DNA of 39,644 nt from contig JAAZZC010000268.1 in NCBI GenBank assembly GCA_014239335.1, positions 1-39,644 of the forward strand, read 5' to 3'. Position numbers and translations under genes: made by a program. Origin of the DNA: Verrucomicrobiales bacterium (GTDB lineage Bacteria > Verrucomicrobiota > Verrucomicrobiia > Verrucomicrobiales > DEV007). Every line of letters begins with the position of its first letter. Position 1 is the stretch's first letter. The notes under the pieces were generated by a model. It searched no databases, was not told the DNA's origin, and saw only the letters and a list, made by a program, of their open reading frames with translations. Of the stretch, positions 9,853 to 18,277 are shown in pieces.

Positions 9853-10410
9853 GTGAGCTTTAAAGAACCTGAACAAATATGTTTAAAAGGATCATTGATT
9901 CTTGCGGATCCCTCATTAGCGGATCCTGGATTCGAGCGTAGTGTTCTCTTGCTCACGAACCACAAGCATGATGACGGGGCAGCTGGGTTTATCCTCAATA
10001 AACCAATGGGGAAAAAAGTTTCAGACCTAATCGAGATAGATGCGATGCGAGAGCTTGGTGACTTGCCTGTTTTCTTGGGAGGTCCTGTCAGTTCTGATCA
10101 GTTGACTTTTGCTTCTATTAATTGGGACGCTCAAGGTGAGGCGCTTGGTTTTGATACTCATCTATCATCTGAGGAAGCATTACATAGGTTGCGGGAAGGT
10201 TTTTTTATTAGGGCATTCGTTGGATATTCTGGCTGGTCTGAAGGACAGCTTGAGTATGAGCTTCAGCAACGTTCTTGGATAACTAGGAAGCCAGTTCCGA
10301 TTGCGGCCAGCTTAGATGCTGATGAAAGTTTGTGGAAGGAGCTTCTTTCTACGATGGGGCCTTATTATAAAATGTTATCCTCTTTTCCTGAAAAGCCAGA
10401 GCTCAACTAA
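9853..10410 (+). CDS. YqgE/AlgH family (UPF0301) protein
   Basis: GTG start; KGSLILADPSLADPGFERSVLLLTNHKHDDGAAGFILNKPMG...VFLGGPVSSDQL...FVGYSGWSEGQLEYELQQRSW. Confidence 0.93.
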   Translation: MSFKEPEQICLKGSLILADPSLADPGFERSVLLLTNHKHDDGAAGFILNKPMGKKVSDLIEIDAMRELGDLPVFLGGPVSSDQLTFASINWDAQGEALGFDTHLSSEEALHRLREGFFIRAFVGYSGWSEGQLEYELQQRSWITRKPVPIAASLDADESLWKELLSTMGPYYKMLSSFPEKPELN

Positions 10411-12272
10411 TTTTCTGAGGAAAGGTTCCTGACGGGGCGTGTAATGCGTCGCCATAGAAATTCAAGTTCAGGCGCGATTTCAGAGAATGTTTCTTCTTCA
10501 GAATTTGAAGCATTTATGATGGATTTTCCTGCGGCGATCGATGCTAATTCTTCGCGATCTAATTCAAGAACATCGAGATTTTTTCTTGCGCTTCCGTTCA
10601 ATGCATCAAATTCAAAATTTTCTTCTTCAGGAGATTTGAAAGCAATGACTTTGGAGCTTTCCATTGGGCTGTTTTCTGCCTGATCCACTAAGGCTCTCCA
10701 GTACGGGATCCGTTCTGCTGGCTCAAATCCGAAGATAATTTCCATTTCAGGTGAGAGCCAAGAGGATGCCGAAGAATCTCCATGAACATCAAATTCTCTA
10801 TATTCAATGATGGGAGATCTTCTGCCCGCCATTTCTAGGGTGTAGCGGATCGTTTCGGTGTCGAATAGGCTTTGCCCGCCCGAAAATAATTCATTTCTTT
10901 GATCGGCGAAATCCTTGACCGAGCTTGGAGCATTTTTATCAGGCTCCTTCCAAGGTGAATTGGATATGGATCCTACAGACTGAATGGCGCTGGATTCGGT
11001 TCTCTGATTGACCGAGCGCATCATTTTCTGAATTCGCAGTAAAGTTTCCGAGGGAGTCGAATGCTGAGTAACTTCCGGTCTTTTGGTAGTGGAAGGGTTG
11101 TTCAGTAGGACTTTGTCTGTTCTGCTCTTTAACCATTCCGATGATGCCATTCGTAGGATTTGGCGAGGTGAGGGAAGGTTCTTTTTGGGAGATGATTGAT
11201 AAAATTTTTCCAAATCTATCCTATCAATAAAATCATTGGCAGTATCAGGCTCTAAATTTGCGCATTCCATGCGGTGGCTGATCAGCTCTTTAGCGGCATG
11301 GACAGATATCCCTTTGAGCCGGATGTTTCTTTCGTTTACCCTGTCCTTGATAGCCGAAGGAATGGCAGTAGTGAATGTTGTCTCCCACAGATCATCATTG
11401 ATTGCCAGAATAACCAAAGGTACAACAGCTTGTTGAGTAATGTCTACTAACAGTTGTGTTACTTTTAGACTATTGTCAGTATTCTTATATATGAGATCAA
11501 GGTGGTCGAAGACTAGAATCAGAGGTTGGTCCTGAGTGATGGATGTGTTGAATTCTTCTATACGGACTTTTGCATCATTATCGGTCAGTGAATTGATTTC
11601 TTTTTTTATGAGTTCTGGGCTATCAAGTTCGCATCCATAGAGAACCTCAATCCAAAATTCACAGGATCCATTTGATAAACCTGTCTTATTGATGAGAGCA
11701 GTGACTAGATGAGGAAAGAGAGCCGTAATGTTTTGCTTGAACCATTCAGCGATGAGTGATGAGTGGTCTTTAAGATTGAGCATTTTATCATAATGCTGTT
11801 TCAAACCATTAATGGCCGTTGATTTGTTTTCGACCGGCACAATTTCATTGGTGACGAGATTGCATATAAGGTCAGCAAATAATGATCTAGTAATTGCTGC
11901 TAATGGCGAGAGGGACTTTTCAGAGGGTTTATCTGAAAGAAAGAATATTATTTGTTGGAGAATAAAAGAATAACTGCATTCAGATTCAGTCGATAGATTA
12001 ATTTGGACTGGTGTCGAGATGGTAGAGTGGCTTTTTAAGGCCTCAGCAATGAGGTAGGTTTTTCCTTGTCCTGCGTTTGGTGAACTTACCATTAAAATAT
12101 CGCCTCTCTGGTTATTTGATTGGCTGGAAGAAAGGATTTGGTCTTTAATTAAGTCAAGTTCCGTAGGGTAAAGTGAGATACTTTTACCTGACTGAAGTGA
12201 TGAGTCAGGGTCAAAAATGGAAGCCTCAAATGGGTTGTCTTGGGTCATCAAGGAAGAGTCAATTGCTGACAA
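10407..12272 (-). CDS. P-loop (AAA+/STAND-like) ATPase of unknown function
   Basis: Walker A SSPNAGQGKT; Walker B-like QPLILVFDHLDLI; sensor-like VPLVILAINDD. No recognised partner domain. Confidence 0.65.
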   Translation of the reverse strand: MSAIDSSLMTQDNPFEASIFDPDSSLQSGKSISLYPTELDLIKDQILSSSQSNNQRGDILMVSSPNAGQGKTYLIAEALKSHSTISTPVQINLSTESECSYSFILQQIIFFLSDKPSEKSLSPLAAITRSLFADLICNLVTNEIVPVENKSTAINGLKQHYDKMLNLKDHSSLIAEWFKQNITALFPHLVTALINKTGLSNGSCEFWIEVLYGCELDSPELIKKEINSLTDNDAKVRIEEFNTSITQDQPLILVFDHLDLIYKNTDNSLKVTQLLVDITQQAVVPLVILAINDDLWETTFTTAIPSAIKDRVNERNIRLKGISVHAAKELISHRMECANLEPDTANDFIDRIDLEKFYQSSPKKNLPSPRQILRMASSEWLKSRTDKVLLNNPSTTKRPEVTQHSTPSETLLRIQKMMRSVNQRTESSAIQSVGSISNSPWKEPDKNAPSSVKDFADQRNELFSGGQSLFDTETIRYTLEMAGRRSPIIEYREFDVHGDSSASSWLSPEMEIIFGFEPAERIPYWRALVDQAENSPMESSKVIAFKSPEEENFEFDALNGSARKNLDVLELDREELASIAAGKSIINASNSEEETFSEIAPELEFLWRRITRPVRNLSSEN

Positions 12273-12494
12273 TTCTTTTTAATTACGGAAATAATGATAA
12301 TGCCCTGATATTACTAAATATCTGAAAAAATAACATACAAAACAGAGCAAAATTTAGAATCTTATCATATTTCTTACTGGAAATTTATAATTCCTGCTAA
12401 TAAGGCATTTGGAACTATGGATTGCGGATAACTAGTAGTTAATGCTCTCCGATTGCTCGAGCCAATTATCGGCTGGATAAAAAGGAAAAAAATC

Positions 12495-12539
12495 CTTTCA
12501 TTGCATTAACTTTGTGATACAAAGTTAATGCAATGAAAG
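12495..12539. promoter_or_regulatory. Perfect inverted repeat (20-bp arms, 5-bp spacer) overlapping the start codon at 12533; candidate operator or mRNA hairpin
   Basis: CTTTCATTGCATTAACTTTG - TGATA - CAAAGTTAATGCAATGAAAG read directly from the sequence. Confidence 0.85.
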
Positions 12540-13180
12540 ATTCAGACCATGCGTTAGAGCATTTGAAGGTGATTCGAGGAATGATGGAAAAGGCCACCGT
12601 GTACAGAGCCCTTTCAGCACCGGCGGCGATTTTCGGTGGATTCTTGGCAATGTCGATAGGCTTTTATTTCTTTTATCAGGACCAGGTAGAGATTTATGTG
12701 AGCGGGTATAAGTTTTTTTGGACCTGGGCAATTGCTCTCATCATTGGTGATTCGTTCAATGGTTTTCTATTATTTAGGCGTGCCAGGAAGGAAGGTGTTA
12801 ATTTTTTATCTTCCGGACTAAAGCATACGTGTTTTGCATGTGCTCCGGCCGCTATCGCCGGTGGGATTATTTCTTATGAAGTAGTCGAACAGGAAATTGA
12901 GCTTTGTGCTCTGGTCTGGGTCCTTTGCTACGGTGTTGCCATTTTGTCAATGGGTGCTGCTGCACCGCGTTCATTGAGGCGATTAGGATGGGCGTTTTTA
13001 ATATCTGGATGTATCATATTTTTGGTTTGGATGAAATACGGTCCTGCCATATCTGCGCTTTTAGGAATTAACACGCTCGGTGCCGGTGCGATGATAATGA
13101 TGCTAACCTTTGGGCTTTTGCATTTGCTCCATGGGTTTGGTGTTCTTTTGCGCAAGGAGGAAAAAGATCCTGTTTCCTGA
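12533..13180 (+). CDS. Multi-pass membrane protein of unknown function, operon partner of the winged-helix regulator
   Basis: Several hydrophobic segments (AIFGGFLAMSIGFYFFY, AIALIIGDSFNGFLLF, etc.). Followed 12 bp later by an HTH gene on the same strand. Confidence 0.7.
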   Translation: MKDSDHALEHLKVIRGMMEKATVYRALSAPAAIFGGFLAMSIGFYFFYQDQVEIYVSGYKFFWTWAIALIIGDSFNGFLLFRRARKEGVNFLSSGLKHTCFACAPAAIAGGIISYEVVEQEIELCALVWVLCYGVAILSMGAAAPRSLRRLGWAFLISGCIIFLVWMKYGPAISALLGINTLGAGAMIMMLTFGLLHLLHGFGVLLRKEEKDPVS

Positions 13181-13192
13181 AGAGCATTTGAT

Positions 13193-13495
13193 ATGATTGA
13201 TTTCGATAAGCTAGATAAAACGATTCATGAAAAAGGCAGATTGTCTATAATGACAATGCTAGCCTCCAGAGGTGAATGGAAATTTCAAGAGCTCAAAGAT
13301 CAATTAAAGATGAGTGATGGGAATCTTATTACTCACCTAAGGTCCCTTCAGAAAGTGGGTTATGTATCTACGAAGAAGGAGATTAAAGGCCGTAAGATAA
13401 CAAAATATTTACTGACGCGCTCAGGGAAAAAGGCATTCAAGGAGTATCTAGGGCTACTTGAGCAAATTGTTACGCAAGGAAGTTCAGAAAGTTAA
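13193..13495 (+). CDS. Winged-helix (ArsR/MarR-like) transcriptional regulator
   Basis: RLSIMTMLASRGEWKFQELKDQLKMSDGNLITHLRSLQKVGYVSTKKEIKGRKITKYLLTRSGKKAF: wHTH with wing. Confidence 0.85.
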   Translation: MIDFDKLDKTIHEKGRLSIMTMLASRGEWKFQELKDQLKMSDGNLITHLRSLQKVGYVSTKKEIKGRKITKYLLTRSGKKAFKEYLGLLEQIVTQGSSES

Positions 13496-13509
13496 TTTTT
13501 TTTGTAAGA

Positions 13510-13530
13510 ATACTTTGTGGAGCAAAGTAT
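13510..13530. promoter_or_regulatory. Second copy of the ACTTTGTGnnnCAAAGT dyad, upstream of ispH
   Basis: ATACTTTG-TGGAG-CAAAGTAT. It shares the ACTTTG-TGnnn-CAAAGT core with the palindrome at 12508-12526. Confidence 0.65.
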
Positions 13531-13538
13531 ATAATTAA

Positions 13539-14462
13539 ATGCAGATAGAAAAAGAAATAATGAGTCGAGTAAATGTACATTTGGCATCTCATTACGGGAT
13601 GTGTTTTGGTGTGAGGGATGCTTTGGCGGCAACTCGAAGCACATATGATGAAAATGATGTTACGGTCCTGGGTCAGTTAGTTCATAATCCGGTGGTTAGT
13701 CAGGAATTAACTGAGAATGGGGTCAAGGAAGGTAATCTGAACAACCCCATAACAGATAATGAGGGAACTGTTATAATTACTGCGCATGGCGCCTCTGAAT
13801 CTGATCGATCCCGTTGGGCCTCGCCTCACAGGAAGGTGGTAGATACTACATGCCCCCTCGTTCACAAGGTGCATGAATCTCTTGCTTCTTTAATTGATTC
13901 TGGATTCTTTCCTATGGTTATAGGCAAGAAGGGGCACGCTGAAGTGAATGGGATTATTGGAGATTTTCCGCAAGCAATAGTAATTGAAAGGGAGGAGGAT
14001 ATATTTGATGTGCCGTATGAAGGAAAGATAGGCATTGTTTCGCAGACCACTCAACCCACCGACAGGGTTAATGAATTGGTTGAGAAGATACGATTTTTGA
14101 GGAACAACAGCGAAGTGAGGTTCATTGATACGGTATGCTCACCCACTAAGAACAGACAGAAGGCAGTAAAAGATTTGTGTCAGGTTTGTGATCTAATTGT
14201 AGTTGTTGGTGGTTCTAATAGTAATAATACTTCGCAATTGGTATCTACAGTGGAAGGGCTTGGATCTAGGGCCGTTCAGGTGGAACGGCCAGAAGATCTA
14301 ATTCTTGATTGGTTTATAGGTGTTAAGGACGTGGGTGTGACTGCGGGTACTTCTACATTAAACGAAACGGTAATAAGTGTTTCTGAGAGGATTAAAGCCA
14401 TATCTGAAGAATTGGCTGTAAAAGATCGGGGATATCTTGGAAAAGAGAGGATATTATGCTGA
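13539..14462 (+). CDS. ispH: 4-hydroxy-3-methylbut-2-enyl diphosphate reductase (LytB/IspH)
   Basis: HYGMCFGVRDALAATR, LGQLVHNPVV, DTTCPLVHKVH, VSQTTQPTDRV, DTVCSPTKNRQKAV, GGSNSNNTSQL: Fe-S cysteines and motifs of IspH. Start may be 13539 or 13560. Confidence 0.92.
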   Translation: MQIEKEIMSRVNVHLASHYGMCFGVRDALAATRSTYDENDVTVLGQLVHNPVVSQELTENGVKEGNLNNPITDNEGTVIITAHGASESDRSRWASPHRKVVDTTCPLVHKVHESLASLIDSGFFPMVIGKKGHAEVNGIIGDFPQAIVIEREEDIFDVPYEGKIGIVSQTTQPTDRVNELVEKIRFLRNNSEVRFIDTVCSPTKNRQKAVKDLCQVCDLIVVVGGSNSNNTSQLVSTVEGLGSRAVQVERPEDLILDWFIGVKDVGVTAGTSTLNETVISVSERIKAISEELAVKDRGYLGKERILC

Positions 14463-14561
14463 ATGATGGTTCCTAGATTCTATTATTAAAGGATTATAGG
14501 ATCATTATGTAAATTTTACGCGAGTATTGATTATTTTACCCCTTGCATCTATTTTATTTAT

Positions 14562-15677
14562 ATGAAGCCTATCAAACTCTTCACTTTGGGATTTTCTTTT
14601 CTTTTTTTATCGTCGCTTTTGCTTGCGCAGGACCAGCCCCTCACTCCTACGGAAAAGGCGCAGATGCTGAAAACAATTAAAGACATAAAAGGTAATGTAA
14701 AGAAGGGTCGCTTCGGAGTTCACGCTTCAGCGATATCAGCATTCCGAGCCGCATCCTCTTCCCCAATTTCCGCATATGAGTTTTATCTGAAGTGTTACAA
14801 GGAAATCAATTTTACTAGGAAGGGAGCTAAGGAATCAGAGTACCGTGATTGGAAGTCCAAGAATAAAGATAATCTCAGTTCACGGGAGCATTCAACGGCC
14901 AGACGGTTACAGTTACAGTTTCTTGTCCTCACTCTTAGGGCAGCGCAAATTCCTGAAGATAAGAGTAAGGAGTCACTCGTTCCTGAGCTAACTACTCTAA
15001 TGGATAATTGCTTATCAGCTTATCCTTACCTTGGTAAATCCAAGAGGATCTTATCTTCAGGGGCCACAGGTTCAACTTTTGCAGAAGTCTATGATTTGCA
15101 ATCTACACTAACCACTCTCAGAAATTGGCCTCGTGCACCTATGGATATCAGCGGCATTTACGAGTCTACGATTTTCCCTATTTATCGTAGACCTGAAAGA
15201 GTCAAGGAGTTGACTGCGGCATGGGATAAGAGGATTTCTCAGGAGATTACTTTAGTCGCAGCAACCGATAGCACGGAAGCTGAAATTAATTTTACAAATA
15301 AGACACTCCCAAAATTGAAGTGGGCCAAGTACCTTGATTTACTCAGAGCAGGAAAGAAAAGAGTTGCATTAACTGCAATGGTTTCCCTAGTCAAAAGTAA
15401 TCCCGATCATCAGGACATAGATGCATGGCTCGAAGAATTGGAAGGTTATCTTTCAGGTGAAGTCGAGCCTAGCTCCTTTGAGGATGCGGCGAAAGAGGCT
15501 GAAGCGCTTGCTGCTAGGAAAAAACAAAACGGGGGGACGAATTCTCCAGCACGTTCTAATCGTAATGATGCTCAAAAGGCTCTAGAGGGTTTAAATCTTG
15601 GTGGACGCCGGGGTAATAGAGAAATTCCAAAGGACGTTGACGTGGATAGGATCCGCGAGCTTTTTAATCGGCGCTAG
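14562..15677 (+). CDS. Secreted hypothetical protein
   Basis: N-terminal signal MKPIKLFTLGFSFLFLSSLLLAQ; no recognised domain. Confidence 0.7.
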   Translation: MKPIKLFTLGFSFLFLSSLLLAQDQPLTPTEKAQMLKTIKDIKGNVKKGRFGVHASAISAFRAASSSPISAYEFYLKCYKEINFTRKGAKESEYRDWKSKNKDNLSSREHSTARRLQLQFLVLTLRAAQIPEDKSKESLVPELTTLMDNCLSAYPYLGKSKRILSSGATGSTFAEVYDLQSTLTTLRNWPRAPMDISGIYESTIFPIYRRPERVKELTAAWDKRISQEITLVAATDSTEAEINFTNKTLPKLKWAKYLDLLRAGKKRVALTAMVSLVKSNPDHQDIDAWLEELEGYLSGEVEPSSFEDAAKEAEALAARKKQNGGTNSPARSNRNDAQKALEGLNLGGRRGNREIPKDVDVDRIRELFNRR

Positions 15678-15852
15678 AAGTAGTCCTAGTTTACTCTCTT
15701 AAATTGACGACATGGCCTTGGGGGCCTTTGTGTTTCTTGAATTATGCATTCAGGATCAAATAAATGATGTTTTTTCCTCCATTATAGGCTCGAAATTAGA
15801 ACGCGGCCTTGACATCTAGTTAGGATATGTAAAATATCAGCTCACACAAACA

Positions 15853-16290
15853 ATGTCTGTGACTATGAAGAAGATTACGACCCTTACATCAATTGCTTTA
15901 ATTCCCCTTTTGAGTATTTCCTGTACGCAGAACAAAACGGGGCCCCTTGTTTACAAGGGCAAGGGAGGGCAGCCTTACAGTGATCCTTATGCTTCAGCTG
16001 AGGAATACAATAATGTTTATGCTTCGCAGTCTGGGGGAGGGGATGATTTCTACAGTCAGCCAATAGGGGACCCTTACGTTCCTCCTGGCAGCGGTGACAT
16101 TGTTATTCAGCCGCCTTCGCCTCAGCCAAACAAAACTTATGCATCCAATCAAAGTGTTCATACTGTAAAGAAAGGTGATACTCTTTATAGTATTTCGCGC
16201 AACTACGGTACGTCGGTTGCGGCTCTGAGGCAGGTTAATGGTATTAGTGGTAGCCTTATCCGGATTGGAGAAAGGATCTCAATCCCTTAA
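15853..16290 (+). CDS. LysM-domain lipoprotein
   Basis: Lipobox LLSISC and C-terminal VHTVKKGDTLYSISRNYGTSVAALRQVNGISGSLIRIGERISIP. Confidence 0.88.
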   Translation: MSVTMKKITTLTSIALIPLLSISCTQNKTGPLVYKGKGGQPYSDPYASAEEYNNVYASQSGGGDDFYSQPIGDPYVPPGSGDIVIQPPSPQPNKTYASNQSVHTVKKGDTLYSISRNYGTSVAALRQVNGISGSLIRIGERISIP

Positions 16291-16313
16291 TTGGATTTTT
16301 GTAAATTATATTC

Positions 16314-16349
16314 AAGGGTTCACTTGCTTAGGGGTGAACCCTTTTCATT
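16314..16349. terminator. Rho-independent terminator, possibly bidirectional
   Basis: Perfect 10-bp stem AAGGGTTCAC/GTGAACCCTT with a 10-nt loop and a T-rich 3' flank, between convergent genes. Confidence 0.75.
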
Positions 16350-17160
16350 TACTAAAAGCTTCCTTGAGGAAGGTGATGCTTTCTTTTGCAATGGTTTCAG
16401 GATCCGGACTGTAATCGAAAACTTCGACCGAAACGTAGCCTTTATAATTTGCAGACCTGAGGGACTCAACGATGGGGCCGTATTGAACTTCTCCAGTTCC
16501 TGGTCCCCTTAGGTTGGGATCATTGGCATGGAAGTGCGCAATGTAGTCACGACTTTCTGTGATTATTTGAGGTATAGATTTTTGTTCATCACTCATTGCT
16601 TTAACATCGAGATGAAGTCTGCAGGCAGGGCTGTCGATTTTGTTGATGAGTTCAATTGTTTCCTTCGCCGTATTTAGGAAATTAGTCTCTACTTGTGCTA
16701 ATGGTTCCATTGCAATTGTGACGCCACATTCCGATGCAGTTTCACAAATCTTAGATAAAGTTTCAACGGAACGTTCAATTGCATCGGTCCTGTTCCACTC
16801 AGGAAGAATGTTCCTCTGTTTTGGACTTCCCCATACCATGACTTTACCATTCATGGCAGCGCAGGTGCGGACAAGGTGCTTTCCAAAATTAACTGTGTCC
16901 TTTTGCAAAAGAGGATCATCAGTTGTGAGATGAAGCCAAGACGGTTTGACAAGGAGCCAATGGAGTCCAACCACTTCGAGTCCTGCTGATTTGGCTTTTG
17001 CGCCAATCTTGGTAGCATCACTTTCGCTGATCTCTCTTGGATCTTCGTTGAGGGTGAATGGTGCAATTTCAACTCCATCATAACCACTACTAGCAATGTG
17101 CTCGCAAGTAGCATCGAAATCCCAGCCAACATAGGTTTCATTACATAGTGCAAATTTCAT
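16345..17160 (-). CDS. Sugar phosphate isomerase/epimerase (xylose isomerase-like TIM barrel)
   Basis: MKFALCNETYVGWDFDATCEHIASSGYDGVEIAPF...IAMEPLAQVETNFLNTAKETIELI...RLHLDVKAMS...IAHFHANDPNLRGPGTGEVQYGPIVESLRSANYKGYVSVEVFDY. Start placed at MKFALC (ORF extends to 17196). Confidence 0.85.
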   Translation of the reverse strand: MKFALCNETYVGWDFDATCEHIASSGYDGVEIAPFTLNEDPREISESDATKIGAKAKSAGLEVVGLHWLLVKPSWLHLTTDDPLLQKDTVNFGKHLVRTCAAMNGKVMVWGSPKQRNILPEWNRTDAIERSVETLSKICETASECGVTIAMEPLAQVETNFLNTAKETIELINKIDSPACRLHLDVKAMSDEQKSIPQIITESRDYIAHFHANDPNLRGPGTGEVQYGPIVESLRSANYKGYVSVEVFDYSPDPETIAKESITFLKEAFSK

Positions 17161-17234
17161 TATCTCAGAGATCTTCTTTGCTGCCCCTGATGTCAAGAGC
17201 TTGTCTGCCGAAGAGGTGAATTTTATTGGATTAT

Positions 17235-18251
17235 TCAGGTCTTACGGTGCCAAAGAACCTTGAAAGCCTCTCCTGCCCCGTGCGGATTGATTGATGGATC
17301 CCCAGGAGATGATTTAATGTCATGCTCTGCAATGAATTCGGCCTGGGTCTGATACTTGATTTCCTTTAACCCATCTATAAGTATGCGTTTTCTGATGTCC
17401 GTGAAGTCGATGTCCGAGGTAATGTCCTGGTGCCCGGGTCTTGAAAGAATTTCATGGATTTGCTCGAAACGATTTTGTGCAAAGTATGCCCGTAGAGTCC
17501 CGTTGGGGCGTCTTTTATAAAGAGTAGGGAAATCGTCGCCGTAATCAATAGTGAGCATATGTCCCTGTTCCCAGAATTCTATCCAGGAATGAAACCATCT
17601 AACGAAATCGTCGTGTCTTTCGATGCGTTGTCCGTCATTAAAAATATGTGATTCTAGTAGAGAGGACTTTTTTGGAATTTCGTAATCATCGCCGACACTG
17701 GTGGTCCATTCTTGATTATCTGAAAGAGCTATCACTCTTCGCCACTTTTCTTTTTGTTGTTCCCATTGAATTAATTCCACAGGGAATGCATCTATTAGTT
17801 CATTAGATATTATCAAGGCTTTGCCCGAGCAAGACTTCAGAGCAGATTCCGGATCTTTGTGCCATTGAAATAGTTTTCTTTTTCCGAGCCGCTTAGCTTG
17901 TAATTTAAGAAGTGGTTCTGATGTTTCAACGATATGATAATCAAGTTTTAGTCGTGACCAGAAACCGATCCTTTTAATTATTTGCTTAGCCAGGGATCCG
18001 TTGCCTGCACCGATTTCAATGATTGAGTGGGGAAGGTCTTTATCTTGCCTCCATATTCTTTCGATCCAGACAGTTATTGCATTTGCCAATGAGTTATTCA
18101 GTGTGGCTGAGGTTGAGAAGTCTCCAGTCCTGCCTACTTCTCGGATATTAGTACTATAGTAGCCGCTATGATCATCATAAAGAGCGCTTTCCATGAAGTC
18201 CCTGAACGGGATCGGCCCTGAATTAATTAACCGCTTGGAGAGAGGGTCCAC
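17235..18251 (-). CDS. MidA/NDUFAF7-like class I SAM-dependent methyltransferase
   Basis: IPFRDFMESALYDDHSGYYS...VGRTGDFSTSATLNNSLANAI...IIEIGAGNGSLAKQI...LIISNELIDAFPVELIQW...LTIDYGDDF. Confidence 0.88.
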   Translation of the reverse strand: MDPLSKRLINSGPIPFRDFMESALYDDHSGYYSTNIREVGRTGDFSTSATLNNSLANAITVWIERIWRQDKDLPHSIIEIGAGNGSLAKQIIKRIGFWSRLKLDYHIVETSEPLLKLQAKRLGKRKLFQWHKDPESALKSCSGKALIISNELIDAFPVELIQWEQQKEKWRRVIALSDNQEWTTSVGDDYEIPKKSSLLESHIFNDGQRIERHDDFVRWFHSWIEFWEQGHMLTIDYGDDFPTLYKRRPNGTLRAYFAQNRFEQIHEILSRPGHQDITSDIDFTDIRKRILIDGLKEIKYQTQAEFIAEHDIKSSPGDPSINPHGAGEAFKVLWHRKT

Positions 18252-18277
18252 GATGAAGGAGTTGCTTGAGATTTCTA

